Shown one piece after another: positions 12,805 through 15,924 of a stretch of 15,924 nucleotides of DNA. The position numbers and the translations under genes were made by a program. The stretch's first letter is position 1. Each line of letters starts with the position of its first letter. This DNA comes from Anaerolineaceae bacterium UBA2260. GTDB lineage: Bacteria; Chloroflexota; Anaerolineae; Anaerolineales; Anaerolineaceae. The stretch spans positions 35,772-51,695 of the forward strand of contig DDXM01000060.1 of the NCBI GenBank assembly GCA_002347485.1, in the 5' to 3' direction. The notes beneath the pieces are model-generated. The model saw only the letters and a program-made list of their open reading frames with translations. It was not told the DNA's origin and made no database searches.

Positions 12805-13539
12805 ATGAACTTCGCAAGATTACGGGAAGATATCCGCTCGGTGTTCAACCGTGATCCAGCCGCGCGCTCCACGCTGGAACTGCTGGTGGCGTACCCGGGC
12901 TTGCACGCCATCTGGGCGCACCGCACCGAGCATTGGCTTTGGGAACGCGGCCTAAAATTGCTCGCGCGCTGGCTCTCCCATGTAACCCGCTTCTGGACCG
13001 GCATCGAGATTCACCCCGGCGCGCAGATTGGCAAAGGGTTCTTCATCGATCACGGTATGGGGGTGGTCATCGGGGAAACTGCCACGATCGGTAATTACGT
13101 TACGCTATACCACGGCGTGACGCTGGGGGGCACCAGCCTGGCAAAGGGTAAGCGCCACCCGACCATCGAAGATGAGGTGACGATAGGGGCGGGCGCGAAA
13201 ATATTGGGGAATATCACCATCGGCGCGCACAGCCGCATCGGCGCTAACGCCGTTGTGGTCAAATCCGTCCCGCCCAATTCGGTGGTGGTCGGCGTGCCGG
13301 GCCAGGTGGTGATGCGCAGCCAGCCTGCCGGCGAAGGACCTGATCTGGAACACGGAAAATTGCCCGATACGCTCGGCGACTCCGTAGCGGCCTTGATGAA
13401 ACGCGTGGAGGAGATTGAGGGTCGCCTGGCGATCCAGAACGAGAATACGGTCTACATGGGGTCGAACGGCGTAAAACACCCGCTTCACCTGCACACGCCA
13501 TCGGACGGGATCTGGCAGGGAGAGGATTTTTCGATCTGA
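12805..13539 (+). CDS. cysE: serine O-acetyltransferase
   Basis: CysE acetylates L-serine with acetyl-CoA, giving the substrate of CysK. ATG 12805 is used because GGAGGG (12795-12800) lies just before it; the ATG at 12793 would place that site within the gene. The 244-residue protein has a short N-terminal helical part (FARLREDIRSVFNRDPAARS) and a left-handed beta-helix: IEIHPGAQIGKGFFIDHGMGVVIGE, LYHGVTLGGTS and KGKRHPTIEDEVTIGAGAKILG, with the catalytic His83 and His103. It resembles the short form of the enzyme plus a tail of about 70 residues with a predicted coiled coil (SVAALMKRVEEIEGRLAI). The last residue is Ile (EDFSI), as expected for a tail that docks in the CysK active site. Confidence 0.96.
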   Translation: MNFARLREDIRSVFNRDPAARSTLELLVAYPGLHAIWAHRTEHWLWERGLKLLARWLSHVTRFWTGIEIHPGAQIGKGFFIDHGMGVVIGETATIGNYVTLYHGVTLGGTSLAKGKRHPTIEDEVTIGAGAKILGNITIGAHSRIGANAVVVKSVPPNSVVVGVPGQVVMRSQPAGEGPDLEHGKLPDTLGDSVAALMKRVEEIEGRLAIQNENTVYMGSNGVKHPLHLHTPSDGIWQGEDFSI

Positions 13540-13568
13540 GGTCTTGCGTTTCTGTTCGACATAAAAAT

Positions 13569-13590
13569 CAAGCCGCTTTCCGGCGGCTTG
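13569..13590. terminator. bidirectional terminator between cysE and the CAP/LysM gene
   Basis: CAAGCCGC (13569-13576) pairs with GCGGCTTG (13583-13590) around a 6-nt loop. On the minus strand it is followed by ATTTTTATG, a good U tract for the gene that stops at 13592-13594. On the plus strand GTTATTTCTT follows, weaker but serviceable for cysE, whose stop lies 29 bp upstream. Confidence 0.82.
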
Positions 13591-13591
13591 G

Positions 13592-14551
13592 TTATTTCTT
13601 CAATCTAGGTCTTATAAACTCAAGGAACAGCACCACTAACAAACCCAAGGCGCTGAGGATCAGCAAGCCGAACCCCAGCCACTGGCGGTCAATGCGCGGC
13701 AGGCTTTCGAGCAGGCCTGGCTTTTGCGTGGGGGTGGGTGTGCGCGGTGTCACCTGTTTCGTGGGCGTGGAGGTAAGCGAAGGGGTGCGGGTGGGCTGGC
13801 GCGGGGTGGTGGTGCGCGTGGGGGTGATGGTGGCGGTCGGGGCGAGGCGAATGATAAGGTCCTGCCCGACGTAAATATTGTCGTTAATCAGGTTGTTCAA
13901 TTGCTTGATCTGTTCAACGGTCACCCCATACCAGGTGGCGATGGTGAAAAGTGCCTGCCCGTATTTGACGACGTGGATGATCGAACCATCCGCTTGCGGC
14001 GTGACGGTGAAAACCGGCTCTACGTATTGCACGGTAGGCGCCGAGGTGCTATTCGCTGCTGGCGGGGAGTAGGATCCTCCATCCGCGACGTACGCAGCAT
14101 GAAGGACGTAATAGGTGGTGCCATTGCCGCCGGTGTACGATCCGGCGCCCACATGCGTGTACTTGGATTGGGTCATCGGCCACATGTGCACTTCATCCGA
14201 CCAGACGGATTGCAGCCAACCGATATCAGCGCTGACCGCGCAGGCCATGTTTTCCGTCGCGAAGATGGTCGCGCCGCCGCCAAACCCCGCCGCGGCGATA
14301 CGCTCACGGGCGTTGCCAATGTGCGCGCAGACGCCGTTGGCGGCCATTTGCGCTGCTGTTGAGTAGGCGGTGGAATTAAGGATGGAATCTTCGATCAACG
14401 CCGGCAGGCCGTAACCGGTGCGCAAAGAATTGACCATGCTGATGATCTCACCAGGGGTGATTGTAGCCGCGGTTACATTGACCTGCGGAAGCGCCAGGAC
14501 GGGCGTTACGATCGTCAACAACACGAGTAAGGCAATAATAATTCGACGCAT
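13592..14551 (-). CDS. secreted CAP (SCP/PR1)-domain and LysM protein with C-terminal membrane anchor
   Basis: 319 residues from the ATG at 14551. Residues 1-20 are a signal peptide (RRIIIALLVLLTIVTPVLA). Next comes a CAP/SCP-like domain to about 160 with MVNSLRTGYGLPAL, ANGVCAHIG, FATENMAC, VWSDEVHMWPM and YYVLHAAYVADGG, which keep the His and Glu of the CAP cavity. A LysM motif follows (HVVKYGQALFTIATWYGVTVEQIKQLNN to IRLAP), which binds glycan, probably peptidoglycan. A Thr/Pro-rich spacer of about 45 residues and one C-terminal helix (LGFGLLILSALGLLVVLFLEF) ending in RPRLKK place the protein outside the cell but anchored. The frame could begin at 14587, but those extra codons overlap the promoter and no signal peptide would start there. 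CAP proteins in bacteria bind or modify the envelope; the exact role is unknown. Confidence 0.88.
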   Translation of the reverse strand: MRRIIIALLVLLTIVTPVLALPQVNVTAATITPGEIISMVNSLRTGYGLPALIEDSILNSTAYSTAAQMAANGVCAHIGNARERIAAAGFGGGATIFATENMACAVSADIGWLQSVWSDEVHMWPMTQSKYTHVGAGSYTGGNGTTYYVLHAAYVADGGSYSPPAANSTSAPTVQYVEPVFTVTPQADGSIIHVVKYGQALFTIATWYGVTVEQIKQLNNLINDNIYVGQDLIIRLAPTATITPTRTTTPRQPTRTPSLTSTPTKQVTPRTPTPTQKPGLLESLPRIDRQWLGFGLLILSALGLLVVLFLEFIRPRLKK

Positions 14552-14560
14552 CGAAGCGTA

Positions 14561-14587
14561 ATTATACCCGATGCGCCGAAAAGTCAA
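14561..14587 (-). promoter_or_regulatory. promoter of the CAP/LysM gene, probably leaderless transcript
   Basis: TATAAT on the minus strand (14566-14561) with TTGACT at 14587-14582, spacing 15 bp (short). Transcription should start near 14554, only three or so bases before the ATG at 14551, and no Shine-Dalgarno is visible. CGCATCG (14547-14553) and CGATGCG (14569-14575) form an inverted repeat that frames the -10 and covers the start codon, a possible operator. Confidence 0.55.
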
Positions 14588-14603
14588 ATTTTTGTCAAGC
14601 GGC

Positions 14604-15026
14604 TCAGGTGAGGCTGCGATCGCGGAAATTCGTCCCCATCGCCTCTGCCACCAGCAGCAAGTCCATGGCAGCGATCATCCCGATGATATTGCCCTTATCA
14701 TCCGCCACCGGCAGATGATGGATGCGGTGATCCTTCATTTTTGCAGCGCATTCGGTGATGAGCATGGACGCGTCTACCGTAATGACCGGTGTGGCCATGA
14801 TGTCCCTTACTCTGGTCTTGGTCGGGTCATTGCCTTGCGCAACGATCTTATCGACAATATTAATGGAAGTGACAATACCATAATTCGGATTGTCTGCGGT
14901 TTTTTCGACTATCAGGGAAGTGGCATAACGGTGGCGCATGATGTGCAGGGCTTCGTACACCGTAGTCTCAGGATCGACAAACACTACCAGATGGCTCATC
15001 CAGTCCTTGACAGTAGATTTTTCCAT
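14604..15026 (-). CDS. two-CBS-domain protein
   Basis: A 140-residue stand-alone CBS pair. Domain 1 runs from about residue 6 (VKDWMSHLVVFVDPETTVYEAL) to 62, with SLIVEKTADNPNYGIVTSINIVDKIV. Domain 2 runs from about 72 (VRDIMATPVITVDASMLITECAAKM) to 135, ending HHLPVADDKGNIIGMIAAMDLL. CBS pairs bind adenine nucleotides such as AMP, ATP or SAM and act as energy sensors or partner regulators; no effector domain is fused here. A GAGGAG upstream of the ATG serves as ribosome site. A tentative promoter is TTGACT (15117-15112), 17 bp, TACATT (15094-15089), the latter only a 4/6 match. surE lies 101 bp upstream on the same strand; no strong terminator separates them, so partial co-transcription is possible. 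Confidence 0.9.
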   Translation of the reverse strand: MEKSTVKDWMSHLVVFVDPETTVYEALHIMRHRYATSLIVEKTADNPNYGIVTSINIVDKIVAQGNDPTKTRVRDIMATPVITVDASMLITECAAKMKDHRIHHLPVADDKGNIIGMIAAMDLLLVAEAMGTNFRDRSLT

Positions 15027-15127
15027 ACATTACTCCTCACGTAACTTGAACGCTATAAATTGTGGTATGGTACAAACTCTTTCAATGTAATGTAGTATAT
15101 CCACGATTAAAAGTCAAATGCGGATTG

Positions 15128-15919
15128 TCAGACAGTTTCGCGTATTTCATCAGTTGACCAATCCCATGCGCGCATGCGTGCCAGCAGGTCGTGCGCGGTC
15201 AGGTCGAGCTGGATGGGTGTGATGGAGACATACCCCGCCTGCAGATCTCCAAAGTCTGTCCCTTCGTTCGGGACGCCGGTGGGCGCTTCTCCGCCGATCC
15301 AGTAATACGGCCTGCCGCGGGGATCTTCGCGTTTAATCAGTTCATCGCGGTAGATACGCAGCCCCTGGCGCGACACGCGGAACCCCCTGAGTTCAGTCAG
15401 GGGCAGATACGGGACGTTTACGTTGAGCAAAATATCGCGCGGGAATTGCTGCTTGAGCATTTTTTCCGTAATCAGGCGCGCTGCAACCGCAGCTGTGGAG
15501 TAATCCAACGTACCATTAAAATACTCGGGCGCATCAAGTGACACTGCCACCCCATGCACCCCGCCAATGGCAGCCTCCATGGCAGCTGTGACGGTGCCGG
15601 AATAGGTGACGTCATGCCCAATGTTGGCATTGGGATTGATGCCCGAGACCACCACGTCAATGGTTGATTCGATAACCCCCATCAACGCCAGCGCTACACA
15701 GTCGGATGGCGCCCCATCGCTGGCAAGCGCGCGCGTGCCGTCGGCGAGGATTGCGGGTTTGACACGCAGCGGGCGGTTCAACGTTTTCACATGTCCCGAC
15801 GCCGACCAGTTGTGGTCCGGCGCGAGGATCGAAACCTCTCCCAGTTTGCGCAATTCACTGGCAAGCGCCAGCAAACCCGGCGCGTACACCCCATCATCAT
15901 TGGTAACCAGAATATGCAT
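15128..15919 (-). CDS. surE: 5'/3'-nucleotidase SurE
   Basis: SurE removes phosphate from nucleoside monophosphates and acts in stationary-phase survival and nucleotide balance. The 263-residue protein starts MHILVTNDDGVYAPG with the metal-binding Asp8 and Asp9. APDHNWSASGH follows with Ser39, then DGAPSDCVALAL, and SGINPNANIGHDVTYSGTV with Asn95. These four residues are at exactly the positions of the metal ligands described for SurE of Thermotoga. The C-terminal region (VSRQGLRIYRDELIKREDPRGRPYYWI, EGTDFGDLQAGYVSITPIQLDLT) is typical. The ATG at 15919 fits the family N-terminus, but only five bases of upstream DNA are visible, so no ribosome site can be judged. Confidence 0.97.
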   Translation of the reverse strand: MHILVTNDDGVYAPGLLALASELRKLGEVSILAPDHNWSASGHVKTLNRPLRVKPAILADGTRALASDGAPSDCVALALMGVIESTIDVVVSGINPNANIGHDVTYSGTVTAAMEAAIGGVHGVAVSLDAPEYFNGTLDYSTAAVAARLITEKMLKQQFPRDILLNVNVPYLPLTELRGFRVSRQGLRIYRDELIKREDPRGRPYYWIGGEAPTGVPNEGTDFGDLQAGYVSITPIQLDLTAHDLLARMRAWDWSTDEIRETV

Positions 15920-15924
15920 GATCG

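Noticed and set aside
12023..12817. Long minus-strand open frame opposite cysK
   Set aside because: A shadow of the GC-rich cysK coding sequence; composition is unnatural and no ribosome site or family motif is seen.
13724..13850. GT-rich low-complexity stretch on the plus strand as a DNA repeat
   Set aside because: It is the reverse complement of codons for the Thr/Pro-rich spacer of the CAP/LysM protein; amino-acid composition accounts for it.
15027..15127. Possible terminator or small RNA between surE and the CBS gene
   Set aside because: No stem of useful length with a T run on either strand; only a weak promoter match was found.

Overview
The window reads as bacterial chromosome with moderately high GC, densely packed genes and ordinary sigma70-type promoters. 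The gene style suggests a Chloroflexota, probably an Anaerolineae-like organism: a secreted CAP/LysM protein with a Pro/Thr-rich spacer and membrane anchor, a PspC/LiaF-type membrane cluster, a metallophosphoesterase paired with a ParB-like/DUF4032-like protein, and a Bacillus-type SOS box. No rRNA or protein phylogeny is available here, so this placement is an inference. I saw no mobile element, CRISPR array, tRNA or rRNA.

Layout. (1) 2-4261, plus strand: a tightly coupled run of five genes. These are the 3' part of a zinc peptidase of family M16, a second M16 protein that has lost its zinc site, acpS (holo-ACP synthase), a calcineurin-like metallophosphoesterase, and a ParB-like/DUF4032-like protein. 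(2) 4261-4645, minus strand: a small uncharacterised gene with its own terminator and a consensus promoter, with a palindrome matching the Gram-positive LexA (SOS) box exactly between the -35 and -10 hexamers. (3) 4772-7900, plus strand: frr, uppS, cdsA and glpX (ribosome recycling, undecaprenyl-PP synthesis, CDP-diacylglycerol synthesis, class II fructose-1,6-bisphosphatase). (4) 7964-11514, minus strand: a SIMPL-domain lipoprotein, then, behind a terminator, a four-gene membrane operon (two multi-pass proteins, a PspC protein and a LiaF-like protein) that looks like an envelope-stress module. (5) 11604-13539, plus strand: cysK-cysE, the last two steps of cysteine synthesis. (6) 13592-15919, minus strand: a CAP/LysM anchored exoprotein, a two-CBS-domain protein and surE (5'-nucleotidase).

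The most striking signal is the roughly 210-nt leader of cysK-cysE. It holds a strong promoter, a short reading frame with the codons Cys-Leu-Cys, four GC-rich segments that can pair as 1:2, 2:3 and 3:4, and a 3:4 hairpin followed by six Ts. The spacing fits a trp-type, ribosome-mediated cysteine attenuator: a ribosome paused on the Cys codons would mask segment 1, and a ribosome at the stop codon would mask segment 2. The second notable signal is the putative SOS-controlled small gene at 4308-4541.

Intergenic stretches are short. The longest gene-free stretches are 4542-4771 (two promoter-scale elements) and 11515-11845 (divergent promoters plus the cysteine leader); both are described below.
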